A stretch of DNA of 16,653 nt from an uncultured Oscillospiraceae bacterium (GCA_900757415.1 CAAENU010000132.1:1-16653); one strand, 5' to 3'. Shown: positions 1 through 7,911, numbered from the stretch's first letter. Notes: generated by a model from the sequence alone, not told the origin. Numbers and translations are program-made.

Positions 1-2
1 GC

Positions 3-122
3 GCGATGCAGGCGCTCAGCCAGAATCAGGACGGTCTGGTTGCCGCCGGTATTCTGGAAAACGGCGCGGACAGCGGAAACATTTCCCCGATCCTGGACCT
101 GCTGTTCGCCCCGAAGAAATGA
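3..122 (+). CDS. C-terminal fragment of an unrecognised protein (5' end off the window)
   Basis: An open frame enters from the left edge and runs for 39 codons to a TGA at 120-122. It reads through an in-frame ATG near its beginning, but no ribosome binding site can be judged there because the window starts. The visible tail is mildly hydrophobic with Gly/Ala/Asn-rich turns and ends in L-F-A-P-K-K. I do not recognise the family. The call as a real gene end rests on two facts: the frame is open to the edge, and a strong rho-independent terminator begins 40 bases after the stop in the right orientation. It converges with galE, so it is probably not part of the minus-strand operon. Confidence 0.5.
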   Translation, partial: AMQALSQNQDGLVAAGILENGADSGNISPILDLLFAPKK

Positions 123-161
123 AGCGCCCTCCCCCATCGGACAGGCACATGATAAAAACGA

Positions 162-203
162 CCCCCGTAAGCGATCAAATGAACCGCTTACGGGGGATTT
201 TTT
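162..203. terminator. Bidirectional rho-independent terminator between the left-edge gene and galE
   Basis: The arms at 162-173 and 185-196 are a perfect 12-bp inverted repeat (CCCCCGTAAGCG and its complement) around an 11-base loop. On the plus strand the stem is followed by A and six T residues at 198-203. On the minus strand it is followed three bases later by five T residues (complement of 155-159). It therefore can stop transcription from both convergent genes, and it marks the end of the long minus-strand gene series. Confidence 0.93.
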
Positions 204-236
204 GCTCGGATGCGGGAAGAGCGCCGTGCGGAACGC

Positions 237-1265
237 TTAGCCCTCCTCTGTGTAGCCGTTTGGATTTTGTACCTGCCAGTTCCAGGAGTCTCTGGCGCAA
301 TCCTTATAGTCATATTCCGCCGTCCAGCCAAGGATGTTCTTTGCCTTTTCAACGGCGGCAAAGCTCAAGGGCACGTCGCCCGGCCGCGGGCCGACGATGC
401 GGTAAGGCACCTTCCTGCCCGATGCCTCTTCAAACGCGGATACCAGCTGCAGTACGGTCGTTCCCTTGCCCGTCCCCAGATTGAAAACGTCATATTTGCT
501 GTCCGTTTTTTCAAGATAGTTCAGCGCCGCAATGTGCCCCTTTGCCAGATCGACAACGTGGATGTAGTCGCGGACCCCCGTTCCGTCCGCGGTATCGTAT
601 TGATCGCCGTAAACGCTCAGATACGGGAACTGCCCAAGCAGGGTGCGGGTGATGTAGGGGGCAAGGTTGTTGGGGGCCTTCTGCCCGCAGTCCTCGCCGA
701 TGAGCCCGGAGGGATGCGCGCCGACGGGGTTGAAGTAACGCAGCGAGGCAAAGCGGAACTTGTCGCGCTGCCGCGCGAAATCTTGCAGCAGCAGCTCGTT
801 GAGGTACTTGCTGAACCCATATGGGCAGCAGACCTTGCCGACAACATCGCTCTCGCGGTTCGGCATGGTCTCGGGCGTGCCGTACACCGTGGCGGAGGAG
901 GAGAACACCAGCTTGTACACCTGATGCGTTTCCATTGCGTTGAGCAGGTGGAAGGTGGACGTCAGGTTGGTGTCGAGATATCTTCCGGGGTCTTCAACGG
1001 ACTCCGCGACGGATTTTAAGCCGGCAAAGTGGATCACGGCGTCCAGACGGTTCTCTGCAAAGACCTTTTCAAGTGCAGCGCTGTCCAACAGGTCGATCTG
1101 ATAGAAAGCAGGCCGTTTGTTCGTGATCTTCGCAATGCGGTCGATCACCTCGACCTTGGAGTTGCACAGATTGTCTGCAATGACAACGTCATAGCCGGCA
1201 TTCAGAAGCTCCACCACCGTGTGGCTCCCAATAAAACCCGTGCCGCCCGTCACCAATATCGTCAT
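237..1265 (-). CDS. galE: UDP-glucose 4-epimerase GalE
   Basis: This 342-residue protein has the usual length of the GalE family of short-chain dehydrogenases, which interconvert UDP-glucose and UDP-galactose with tightly bound NAD. The N-terminal Rossmann motif GGTGFIGSHT is at residues 7-16. The serine-rich active-site segment SSSATVYG lies near residue 125, and the catalytic Y-x-x-x-K pair is in YGFSK near residue 150. The family signatures RYFNPVGAHPSG, NNLAPYI and GTGVRDYIHVVDLA are all present, as is a P-R-P-G-D motif near the C terminus. The start at 1265 has a purine-rich AGAGAGGA upstream. An ATG seven bases earlier is out of frame. It is the last gene of the series, ahead of the terminator, and probably supplies UDP-galactose for surface polysaccharide. 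Confidence 0.97.
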   Translation of the reverse strand: MTILVTGGTGFIGSHTVVELLNAGYDVVIADNLCNSKVEVIDRIAKITNKRPAFYQIDLLDSAALEKVFAENRLDAVIHFAGLKSVAESVEDPGRYLDTNLTSTFHLLNAMETHQVYKLVFSSSATVYGTPETMPNRESDVVGKVCCPYGFSKYLNELLLQDFARQRDKFRFASLRYFNPVGAHPSGLIGEDCGQKAPNNLAPYITRTLLGQFPYLSVYGDQYDTADGTGVRDYIHVVDLAKGHIAALNYLEKTDSKYDVFNLGTGKGTTVLQLVSAFEEASGRKVPYRIVGPRPGDVPLSFAAVEKAKNILGWTAEYDYKDCARDSWNWQVQNPNGYTEEG

Positions 1266-1318
1266 GGCTCATGTTCCTCTCTTTTCCGTTTGTTTCTTGC
1301 CGATTTCGCGTTTTTTGC

Positions 1319-2104
1319 TCAAAGCAGTCCCTTCTGCTCTAACTTTGTCATATACCAGGACTTTTTCAGACTCTTTTCGTTGGCATAGGTATAGACCACG
1401 GTATCCACAAGCGTGAGATCGCCGTTGTTGTCCCGGATGAGCGTTTCCATGGCGCGGATGACCTCGTCCATCTTCCCGTCGCACTCCTTTTCCAAGGCGT
1501 TCGCCCGGGAAAGATAGCCCTTTGCCATCTTCGCAAGCTGAGTCGTTGTCCGCTTTTCCGCGGGGAGCGCCAGATACTCCGCTTTGGCGTCGGCATACAT
1601 CGTATCGAGCGCCAGCGTGTACTCCTCGCGCAGGACGTAGACCTTGGCGATGAGCGCCGACAACTCCTTCTGATAGCTGCTTTCCGCGCTCTTTTCACTC
1701 TTCTCGCCCGCGGCCGTCGCGTCCGGCGTCTCAGGTGCAGCGTCCGTTTTGCCGCCGCTTTCCGGGCGGCTTGCCGGGACAGCGCTCTCCGCATCGGGTT
1801 GGGAGGGTTCCCCTCCCCCGCTGCCCGTCAGGCGCTCCATAAGCTGCTCCTGCGTCATCGAGCCGTCGCGCAGCGCCTGACGCTCCTCCTCCGTGACCTC
1901 GCGCACCGTGACCTCGCTCGCCGAGCGCACCGCCTCTTCGATCATCTGCTGGTTTTCCTCCAGCTTTTCCTCCAGCTCGGCCGATGTATGCTGCGTCGCG
2001 GCATGGATCGCTTTTAAGTTATCGCGCTGCCACCAGAAAAGCCCCGCCAGCGATACCGCCAGCAGTACAAGAATGGTGCAGAGAATGGTTTTACGCCGTT
2101 TCAA
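1319..2104 (-). CDS. Single-pass membrane protein with coiled coil, function unknown
   Basis: From the TTG at 2104 the product has 261 residues. It begins with a basic KRRK patch, followed by one hydrophobic segment at about residues 7-25 (ILCTILVLLAVSLAGLFWW) and then an extracellular part with no clear signal-peptidase site, so it is probably a membrane-anchored type II protein. Residues about 35-80 are Glu/Gln-rich heptad-like sequence, likely coiled coil. About 90-140 is a low-complexity Pro/Ala/Ser/Glu linker. The rest is charged helical sequence ending in Q-K-G-L-L. I do not recognise a family. An upstream TTG at 2155 would add 17 residues, but the GGAGG at 2112-2116, seven bases before the TTG at 2104, favours the shorter form. 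It lies between the CapD-like gene and galE, so a role in the envelope or polysaccharide assembly is only a guess from position. Confidence 0.7.
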   Translation of the reverse strand: MKRRKTILCTILVLLAVSLAGLFWWQRDNLKAIHAATQHTSAELEEKLEENQQMIEEAVRSASEVTVREVTEEERQALRDGSMTQEQLMERLTGSGGGEPSQPDAESAVPASRPESGGKTDAAPETPDATAAGEKSEKSAESSYQKELSALIAKVYVLREEYTLALDTMYADAKAEYLALPAEKRTTTQLAKMAKGYLSRANALEKECDGKMDEVIRAMETLIRDNNGDLTLVDTVVYTYANEKSLKKSWYMTKLEQKGLL

Positions 2105-2111
2105 GCCGTTT

Positions 2112-2116
2112 CCTCC
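2112..2116 (-). promoter_or_regulatory. Ribosome binding site deciding a TTG start
   Basis: The minus strand reads GGAGG here, seven bases before TTG at 2104-2102. It lies inside the longer open frame that begins at 2155, where the candidate TTG has no comparable site. It therefore argues for the shorter protein beginning at 2104. Confidence 0.7.
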
Positions 2117-2161
2117 ACTTTTTTGAGGTCCATTTTCCTCATCCACCAGTTCCAACGCCTG

Positions 2162-4054
2162 TTATGAGACTTCTGCCGTTGCTCGACCGTTGATCTCCTC
2201 CGGGGAAGTATATGTCGGGACCATCTCCCGTAGCATGGTGATCAGATCCTGAGGCGGTATGTCGCGGGTGACGGCTTCATCCAGCCGCAGCAGGTCATCC
2301 ATGATGACGTCCTTTGAAATGTCCTGCTGCTGTTCGATGAAGATCTTCTCATTGCTTGTTTTGGAGAGTGTTTCACTACGCATCAGCAGCTCCTCATAGA
2401 GCTTTTCGCCGGGGCGCAGGCCGATCTCCTGAATGGTGATATCCTTATCCAGCTCCAGCCCGGACAGGCGGATGAGGTTTTCCGCCAGCTCCAGAATCTT
2501 CACCGGCTCGCCCATGTCCAGAACGAAGATCTCGCTCCGCTTTGCCATGGCGCCCGCCTCGAGCACCAGCTGGGCAGCCTCGGGAATGGTCATAAAATAG
2601 CGGATGATGCGCCTATCCGTAATGGTGACGGGGCCGCCCTCCTGAATCTGCTTTTTGAAAAGGGGCACAACAGAGCCGTTGGAGCCGAGCACATTGCCAA
2701 ACCGCACTGCGCAGAATTCTGTGGGGCTGTCCGTCCTGCTTTGCAGGATCATCTCGCAGAAGCGCTTGGTCGCGCCCATGAAGTTGGTGGGATTCACCGC
2801 CTTATCCGTGGAGATCATGACAAACTTTTTGACGCCGAACTTCTCCGCCGCCCGCACCACATGATATGTGCCGAAAATGTTGTTCTTGATGGCCTCCTCT
2901 GGGCATTCCTCCATCAGCGGGACATGCTTGTGGGCCGCCGCATGGAGCACGATGTCAGGGCGATACATCTGAAACAGGCTGTAAACTTTTTCCTTATCTC
3001 GCACGGAGGCGATCTCCACCCGCAGGTTCAGCCGATCGCCCCATACACGCCGCAGCTCCTGCTGGATATCATAAGCGTTGTTCTCGTAAATATCCAGAAT
3101 GATGAGCTGCTTGGGCTGATATTTGGCGATCTGACGGCAAAGCTCGCTGCCGATGGAACCGCCGCCGCCGGTCACCAGCACGGTCTGCCCTTGCAGGAAA
3201 TTCAGCAGGACTGCCGTGTCCAGCTTGATTGGCTCTCTGCCGAGCAGATCTTCCACCTGCACATCCTTCACCGCCGCCATGCTCACCTCGCCGTTCACCA
3301 ACTGGTAGATCCCCGGCAGGCTCCGCACACGGCAGCTCGTTTTCTGGCAGATGTTCAGGATCTCTTTCTTATCCTTGGCAGACGCTGCGGGAATGGCAAG
3401 GACGATCTGCGTGATCCGCTCCTTTTTGACCATCTCGGGGATCTTCTCCCGCCCGCCGACGATGGGCACGTTCCCGATGTACTTGCCCTGCTTGCTCTTG
3501 TCGTCGTCGATGATGCAGCAGACATGGCTTTTTAGCTGCGGCGTGACGGAGATCTCCCGCAGGAGCATTCGCCCCGCCTCGCCCGCGCCGATGAGCATGA
3601 CGCGCTCGCCCTCCTCCTGCCTTGCCTGACGGGCGGAGCTTGCGAACATCCGCAGAAAGCGGAAGGTGCAGCGCCCGCCCACCAGCAGGAACAGCTGGAA
3701 CAAAAGCTCCATGAAGAGCACGCTCCTCGGCTGGTGATAGCCGAAAAGCGCCGCTGGCACATGGAACGCGCAATAGGCGAGGACGACGGATATCACCATC
3801 TCGGCGACATCATGGGCGCTGACGTAGCGCCAGAGATAGCGGTACATCCGGCGCGGCCAGAAGACCGCCGCCGTGACCAGGAACTGAACGGGCAGAGCAC
3901 GAAACCACGGCTCAAGATATCCGGAAGGCACCTGCTCAAAGTCGAAGTCGAAGCGCACCAGTAGCGCAAGACCGCCCGCCACAATGATGAAAATGGCGTC
4001 CATCAGGAGGAAGAGCACCGTCTGGACGGGGACGCTTTTTTGAATCGTTTTCAT
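2162..4054 (-). CDS. CapD/FlaA1/PglF-type membrane nucleotide-sugar 4,6-dehydratase (polysaccharide biosynthesis protein)
   Basis: The 630-residue product has the usual size and layout of the long CapD/WbpM/PglF family, which convert UDP-N-acetylglucosamine to a 4-keto-6-deoxy sugar for surface glycans. About four membrane segments fall in residues 10-130. A first, degenerate nucleotide-binding motif IGAGEAG is at 155-161 and the catalytic-domain motif TGGGGSIG at 295-302. The active-site stretch ISTDKAVNPTNFMGATK is at 414-430, with Met where ordinary dehydratases have Tyr in Y-x-x-x-K. That replacement is typical of this subfamily, so it is not a defect. The R-P-G-E-K-L-Y-E-E-L motif is at 547-556. 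I chose the ATG at 4054, with GGGGG six bases upstream, because an in-frame GTG at 4096 lies inside a 14-bp hairpin. The next gene starts a few bases to a few tens of bases on, so co-transcription is likely. Confidence 0.93.
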   Translation of the reverse strand: MKTIQKSVPVQTVLFLLMDAIFIIVAGGLALLVRFDFDFEQVPSGYLEPWFRALPVQFLVTAAVFWPRRMYRYLWRYVSAHDVAEMVISVVLAYCAFHVPAALFGYHQPRSVLFMELLFQLFLLVGGRCTFRFLRMFASSARQARQEEGERVMLIGAGEAGRMLLREISVTPQLKSHVCCIIDDDKSKQGKYIGNVPIVGGREKIPEMVKKERITQIVLAIPAASAKDKKEILNICQKTSCRVRSLPGIYQLVNGEVSMAAVKDVQVEDLLGREPIKLDTAVLLNFLQGQTVLVTGGGGSIGSELCRQIAKYQPKQLIILDIYENNAYDIQQELRRVWGDRLNLRVEIASVRDKEKVYSLFQMYRPDIVLHAAAHKHVPLMEECPEEAIKNNIFGTYHVVRAAEKFGVKKFVMISTDKAVNPTNFMGATKRFCEMILQSRTDSPTEFCAVRFGNVLGSNGSVVPLFKKQIQEGGPVTITDRRIIRYFMTIPEAAQLVLEAGAMAKRSEIFVLDMGEPVKILELAENLIRLSGLELDKDITIQEIGLRPGEKLYEELLMRSETLSKTSNEKIFIEQQQDISKDVIMDDLLRLDEAVTRDIPPQDLITMLREMVPTYTSPEEINGRATAEVS

Positions 4055-4074
4055 ACTATGCCCCCATGGATCTG

Positions 4075-4108
4075 CGGTAAAAGGCAGTCCCTCCACTGCC
4101 TTTTACCG
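4075..4108 (-). terminator. Perfect 14-bp hairpin between the SLH gene and the CapD-like gene; terminator or attenuator
   Basis: Arms at 4075-4088 and 4095-4108 (CGGTAAAAGGCAGT and its complement) are perfectly paired with a 6-base loop. The core is a 6-bp GGCAGT/ACTGCC stem flanked by A4 and T4, so on both strands it resembles a compact terminator with a short U run. It lies 20 bases after the SLH stop and 20 bases before the next start. This leaves little room for a promoter, so partial termination with read-through is more likely than a full stop. The loop on the minus strand reads GGAGGG. Confidence 0.55.
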
Positions 4109-4128
4109 TACTCTTTTGAATTCTCCGC

Positions 4129-5511
4129 TCAGTGGAGGGCGACGCCGTCAGACGCCTCGCAGATGTTCTTCCACGCCCAATGGGTCTGGGAGACATCCGG
4201 GTACTGGCGGGCATTCTCGTAAGACTGACCTGCCATGCAGCGGCCCAGCAGACGGTTCAGCAGAACGGCTGCCTGCGCGCGGGTGATGTGCTGATTGGGG
4301 GCAAACTGCCCGTTGCCGACGCCGTTGACCCAGCCGAAGGACGCCGCCGTAGAAATGGCGTCAAACGCCCAGTGGCTGGCGGGCACGTCGGTAAAGGTCT
4401 CTCCGCTCGCGGAGACCTGGGTGAAGCGGGCGCAGATGGTGACAAACTCGGCGCGGGTGATGGACTGATTCGGGGCAAACTTGCCGTTGCCGACGCCCTC
4501 CACGATGCCAAGAGAGGCAAGGGCATTCACCGCCTCGGCGCACCAGAGCGTGTCGGGGACGTCCGTAAAGGTGGATTTGGAGGAAACCTTCTGCTCCTTC
4601 AGCAGGCGGTAGAAGATCTGCGCCACCTGTCCGCGGGTAACGGAGCTTGCGGGATAGAACCTGCCGTCCGCCATGCCCTGCATATAGGCGACGCCCGGCT
4701 CGGTGTTCAGCTGCTTGGCGATGCCGGTCACATTGGGGTCGGCGACCATCACGGCGCGAACGGACACGCTGCTTTCGGGCATGGTGAAGGTGTAGACGCC
4801 GTCAGACTGCCTGCGCACGGGAATGTCGTTGCCGCTCACATCCTTGACCGCCAGATCGGAGAGGACATAGCCGTTCGACGCGGCGCTGTCCCGGATGACG
4901 GCGGTCTTACCCTTGGGCAGGGTATTCTTGTCCGCGCGCAGCGTGTTGTTCGGCACAGGCTCCACAACGACCTTGTGACCGTCGGGCGTGGGCACGACGG
5001 GCGGATTCACGCCGCTGTCCGAGCCGGTGGTGTAGGCCTTGAGCGTCACGGTCACGGTATAGAGGCGGCCGTTGTCCCGGTAGGTCACGCGGTTGACGCG
5101 GTCGACCGTGAGGTTTGCGAAGGTGGAGGAAAGGCTCTTGAGCGTATCCTTGAAGGCGCTGTCCACGCTGTCATAATACTTCTCCACGTACGCATTCCAC
5201 GCGCTCTCGCCCTGCCGGAACGCCTCGGCGCCCGTGTCCACGATGGTTCTGAGGCCGGTTCCGGCGAAAATGCTCTCCAATTCGCCGTATTTGCTGTCGA
5301 CGACGGAGGCAAGCTCCGATGCAAGGGGCGTGCTCATCGTGCCATACCGGCTGGAGGAAGCGCTGAGCGTCCGCTCCACGCCGTCGGCATCGGGACCGGT
5401 GATGGTCACGTCGACATAATAGGTCGTGGCTGCCAGCGCGGTCTGCGACAGCAGCGTGCACAGCACCAGCATCAGTGCCAGCGTTCTCGCAATGTTCCGT
5501 TTCATGTTCAT
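4129..5511 (-). CDS. Secreted surface protein with three C-terminal SLH domains
   Basis: The product (460 residues from the ATG at 5511) has a clear signal peptide: basic NMKRNIART, a hydrophobic LALMLVLCTLL core, and a likely cut after A-L-A near residue 27. The region to about residue 165 is of unknown fold. A small beta-rich module of the bacterial-repeat type follows at about 180-260 (K-V-V-V-E-P-V, then Y-T-F-T-M-P-E-S-S-V). Three SLH motifs occupy roughly 275-435, with a partial fourth at the end (Y-P-D-V-S-Q-T-H-W-A-W). SLH domains hold proteins to pyruvylated secondary wall polymer. The key TRAE motif is intact only in the second repeat; the others read TRGQ and TRAQ. The GGAGG at 5518-5522 sits six bases before this ATG and abuts the ATG at 5517, so the internal start is preferred. 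Confidence 0.93.
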   Translation of the reverse strand: MNMKRNIARTLALMLVLCTLLSQTALAATTYYVDVTITGPDADGVERTLSASSSRYGTMSTPLASELASVVDSKYGELESIFAGTGLRTIVDTGAEAFRQGESAWNAYVEKYYDSVDSAFKDTLKSLSSTFANLTVDRVNRVTYRDNGRLYTVTVTLKAYTTGSDSGVNPPVVPTPDGHKVVVEPVPNNTLRADKNTLPKGKTAVIRDSAASNGYVLSDLAVKDVSGNDIPVRRQSDGVYTFTMPESSVSVRAVMVADPNVTGIAKQLNTEPGVAYMQGMADGRFYPASSVTRGQVAQIFYRLLKEQKVSSKSTFTDVPDTLWCAEAVNALASLGIVEGVGNGKFAPNQSITRAEFVTICARFTQVSASGETFTDVPASHWAFDAISTAASFGWVNGVGNGQFAPNQHITRAQAAVLLNRLLGRCMAGQSYENARQYPDVSQTHWAWKNICEASDGVALH

Positions 5512-5517
5512 CTTCAT

Positions 5518-5522
5518 CCTCC
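5518..5522 (-). promoter_or_regulatory. Ribosome binding site deciding the SLH protein start
   Basis: The minus strand reads GGAGG directly against the ATG at 5517 and six bases before the ATG at 5511. Only the second spacing is workable, so the protein probably starts at 5511. Confidence 0.75.
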
Positions 5523-5560
5523 ATTGTATAATAAGTTGTAAGAATCACGTTTCTACTTTT

Positions 5561-7162
5561 TCAGACAATGCCCTCAAGATGCAGCGTCTCGCTGTGCAGC
5601 CTGCCCGGCAGGGCGCTGTGATGGGTGGCGAATACCGCCGCCGGATACGCGCCCGTCAGCTCTGTCAGCAGCCGTGCCTCCGTATCCTCGTCCAGCGCCG
5701 AGGTGATCTCGTCAAGCAGCAAAAAACGCGGGGCGGAAAGCATCGCGCGGGCGATGGCAAGGCGCTGGCGCTGTCCCGCGGAAAGACCGCCCCCCTCTTC
5801 GCTCAGGACGGTTTCGAGGCGGTCGGGCAGGTCGCGGACAAAGCCGCATTGCGCCCGATCCAACACCTCCCAAAGGGCGGCGTCATCCACCTCGGGCTTT
5901 GCCAGCAGCAGATTTTCGCGAATACTGCCGGAAAAGAGCCAGGGCGTCTGTGGGACATAGCCGAACAGTCCCCGCACGGCAGCGGAGCAAGGGAGCTCCC
6001 CCCGCTCGGTTTCCAGGTATACCCGGCCCTGCTGCGGGTGGTACAGCCCCAGAATAAGGCGGAAAAGCGTGCTTTTTCCGCTCCCGGATATTCCCGTGAG
6101 GCAGGTCCAGCGATCGAGCGGCAGCCGCGCGGAAAAATTCCGCAGAACAGGCTGTTCCTCGCCCTCATAGGAAAAGGTGACATTTTCAAATACGATGGCG
6201 CGAAAGACGTCGTCCTCCCGCGCAGGCTGTCCAGGAGCTTCTTCAGGCAGGGAATACAGCTCCTCCAGCCGCGCCTCCGCCGCGCGGACGGCTGCCAGAC
6301 GGGACTGAACGCCCGACAAGCCCGTGAGCGGGCTTTGGAACATCGCGAGGAGTTGCAACAGCGCCGCAAGGTCGCCGAAGGAGAGCCTTCCTTCCCGAAT
6401 GGCGATGCCGCCCCAGACAAGAAGAACGGCGTATCCAAGCTGCAATACGGCGGAAAACCCGGTTCCAACCCCCGTTGAGAAGACGCGCAGGCGCTTGCGC
6501 TCGCGCAGCCACTCCTTCTGCCGTCCTTCAAAGCGGTGGACAGCCTCCTCCCCCGCCGTCATGCTGCGCAGAAGCTCCGTATGCTCCAGGATCTCCTGCG
6601 TGCAGCCCGTCAGACCTTCCTCCGCCTGACGCACGCGCAGATGCCGCCGCGTCAGATACTTTCGCAGCAGCCGCCCGCCGGCGATCGCCAGCGCGCCCGC
6701 GCCTACGACCGCAAGGGCAAGGGGGATATTGACGAAAAACAGCGCGGATGCGGCGCAAAGCAGTCGGATGAGCTGCCCCGCCACCTGGGGGCGGCCGACG
6801 ATCCGCCATTCGCAGACGGTGTAAGCGTCCTGCGTCAGGCGGCTGAAGACCTGCCCGCTGTGGTAGCGGCTGTATGCCTCCGCATCCTTGCTCAAAAGCG
6901 TATCAAGCGTGTCGCGCCGCAGCGATACCGCCGCGCGGTCGACCGTCCTGCCGGAAAGCAGGTCAAGCCCGCCGTCGAGCAGCGGGAGAGCCAGCGCCAG
7001 AAACAACAGCACCCAGCCCCACGGACTGCCGCCCTCGTCCAGCACCCGGCGGCTCACCAGGGCAAGCGCCGCGATGCCGAACGCCTGCGCGGCGATGCCT
7101 GCATACAGCAGCGTGAGCGGCGCTTTGTACGCGCCCGCCGCCTTTTTCTTCGACTGACTCAT
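5561..7162 (-). CDS. ABC exporter, fused permease and ATPase, without peptidase domain
   Basis: This 533-residue half-transporter has an N-terminal membrane domain (hydrophobic segments near residues 15-36, 48-63, 130-165 and 235-255) and a C-terminal ATPase. The ATPase is complete: Walker A GISGSGKST at 357-365, Q loop in VPQTPWLF near 403-410, signature LSAGQ at 460-464, Walker B FLLLDE at 480-485, and the switch histidine in ATHH near 514. There is no N-terminal C39 bacteriocin-peptidase domain, so any leader removal must come from another protein. It starts one base after the stop of the S24/S26-like peptidase gene, which suggests both act on the same cargo. That cargo may be the small peptide coded at 11134-11337, as ABC proteins of this type export lasso and other modified peptides. 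A lipid or sugar substrate is not excluded. Confidence 0.92.
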   Translation of the reverse strand: MSQSKKKAAGAYKAPLTLLYAGIAAQAFGIAALALVSRRVLDEGGSPWGWVLLFLALALPLLDGGLDLLSGRTVDRAAVSLRRDTLDTLLSKDAEAYSRYHSGQVFSRLTQDAYTVCEWRIVGRPQVAGQLIRLLCAASALFFVNIPLALAVVGAGALAIAGGRLLRKYLTRRHLRVRQAEEGLTGCTQEILEHTELLRSMTAGEEAVHRFEGRQKEWLRERKRLRVFSTGVGTGFSAVLQLGYAVLLVWGGIAIREGRLSFGDLAALLQLLAMFQSPLTGLSGVQSRLAAVRAAEARLEELYSLPEEAPGQPAREDDVFRAIVFENVTFSYEGEEQPVLRNFSARLPLDRWTCLTGISGSGKSTLFRLILGLYHPQQGRVYLETERGELPCSAAVRGLFGYVPQTPWLFSGSIRENLLLAKPEVDDAALWEVLDRAQCGFVRDLPDRLETVLSEEGGGLSAGQRQRLAIARAMLSAPRFLLLDEITSALDEDTEARLLTELTGAYPAAVFATHHSALPGRLHSETLHLEGIV

Positions 7163-7163
7163 C

Positions 7164-7640
7164 TCATCTTCTCCCGCGTATCAGTCCCCTCCGTGCCCGC
7201 TGAAGGAATCGCAGCAGCCTCAGCAAGGGGCGACGGGCGGGAAAGGTATGGACCCAGAAGCGTTCATAAAGCCGATAGGGTCGGGATCGGGCGGTTTCCC
7301 GCCAGCGTCCCTTGCGGCGAAAGGCGGTGACGTACGCAATGATCTGCGCCTCATCGACCTGCTCCCCTTCCCACTGAGCGTCACCGCAGCAAATGCAGGT
7401 CTCTGGCGCACACAGGCGGATGACCCGGTGCAGGATATAGCTGCCGTCCGCCTTCTGATAGAGGGCGATATCGCCCGGCTGCACGCGGCGATCGAGCCGC
7501 GCAAGGCGCACCATGTCCCGCCCGCCGGCAAACAGCGGCCACATACTGTTTCCTGTTACCGGGAGGAGCGCCTCACCGCGCGCGAGCTGCTCGTCAATAA
7601 TCCCGCGCAGCTGCGCCATGGGGATCTGCCGGACCTGCAT
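7164..7640 (-). CDS. S24/S26 family peptidase, signal-peptidase-like, without clear membrane anchor
   Basis: The 158-residue protein has the S24/S26 fold signatures in order. V-T-G-N-S-M-W-P at about residues 28-35 carries the nucleophile Ser32, G-D-I-A-L-Y-Q is at 57-63, and L-H-R-V-I at 70-74 has His71 where bacterial type I signal peptidases usually have the catalytic Lys. A Ser/His arrangement is known from SipW/ER-type signal peptidases. The G-D motif near residue 86 is also kept. There is no N-terminal membrane helix. The C terminus is very basic and amphipathic (residues about 136-158) and might touch membrane or nucleic acid. Small proteins like this are repeatedly found next to PqqD-like genes in Firmicutes peptide clusters. 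Here it starts one base after the pqqD-like stop. Removal of a peptide leader is inferred from this context, not shown. Confidence 0.82.
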   Translation of the reverse strand: MQVRQIPMAQLRGIIDEQLARGEALLPVTGNSMWPLFAGGRDMVRLARLDRRVQPGDIALYQKADGSYILHRVIRLCAPETCICCGDAQWEGEQVDEAQIIAYVTAFRRKGRWRETARSRPYRLYERFWVHTFPARRPLLRLLRFLQRARRGLIRGRR

Positions 7641-7641
7641 C

Positions 7642-7911
7642 CTACAGACCGTCCACCGCGCCGACGGGTCTCAGCTTGTCAAGAAAGGCGGCTGCGTCTG
7701 CCTCCGCCTGCTCCCGTTCGACCGAGTACGCGCCGCACAGGGCGTCTCCAAGGCTCTGGAGCGTCTGTTCCTGTTCCAAAAGGTCCCATAAAAATGCGCC
7801 GGTCTCGTTTACGGAGATCATCCCCGGAAATGCTTCGGCAGCCGCCCCCAAAGGGACGATGACCGACATATCTGCGACCCGGCGCAGGATGAAATTCTCA
7901 TTTCTTCGCAT
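7642..7911 (-). CDS. PqqD-like peptide-recognition (RRE-type) protein
   Basis: The 89-residue product matches the small PqqD-like family of Firmicutes. It has an N-terminal beta-rich part with F-I-L-R-R-V-A-D near residues 7-14 and V-I-V-P at 17-20, then the diagnostic M-I-S-V-N-E-T-G-A-F-L-W-D-L-L at about 31-45, then helices. In PqqD and in lasso-peptide B1 proteins this winged-helix fold binds the leader of a precursor peptide and brings it to modifying enzymes. The start at 7911 has AGGAG seven bases upstream (7919-7923) and overlaps the end of the phosphatase gene by 14 bases; longer in-frame versions lie wholly within that gene. Only one peptide-sized partner gene is obvious in the window, the 67-residue product at 11134-11337. 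Confidence 0.88.
   Translation of the reverse strand: MRRNENFILRRVADMSVIVPLGAAAEAFPGMISVNETGAFLWDLLEQEQTLQSLGDALCGAYSVEREQAEADAAAFLDKLRPVGAVDGL

Noticed and set aside
4132..5541. Plus-strand open frame of 469 codons opposite the SLH gene
   Set aside because: It mirrors a gene with a clear signal peptide and SLH motifs. The product is His/Gly/Arg-rich with no recognisable domain, as expected for an antisense frame in GC-rich DNA.
5523..5545. TATTAT/TATACAAT as a promoter for the SLH gene
   Set aside because: No -35 hexamer with proper spacing was found, and a start from it would fall at the ribosome binding site.
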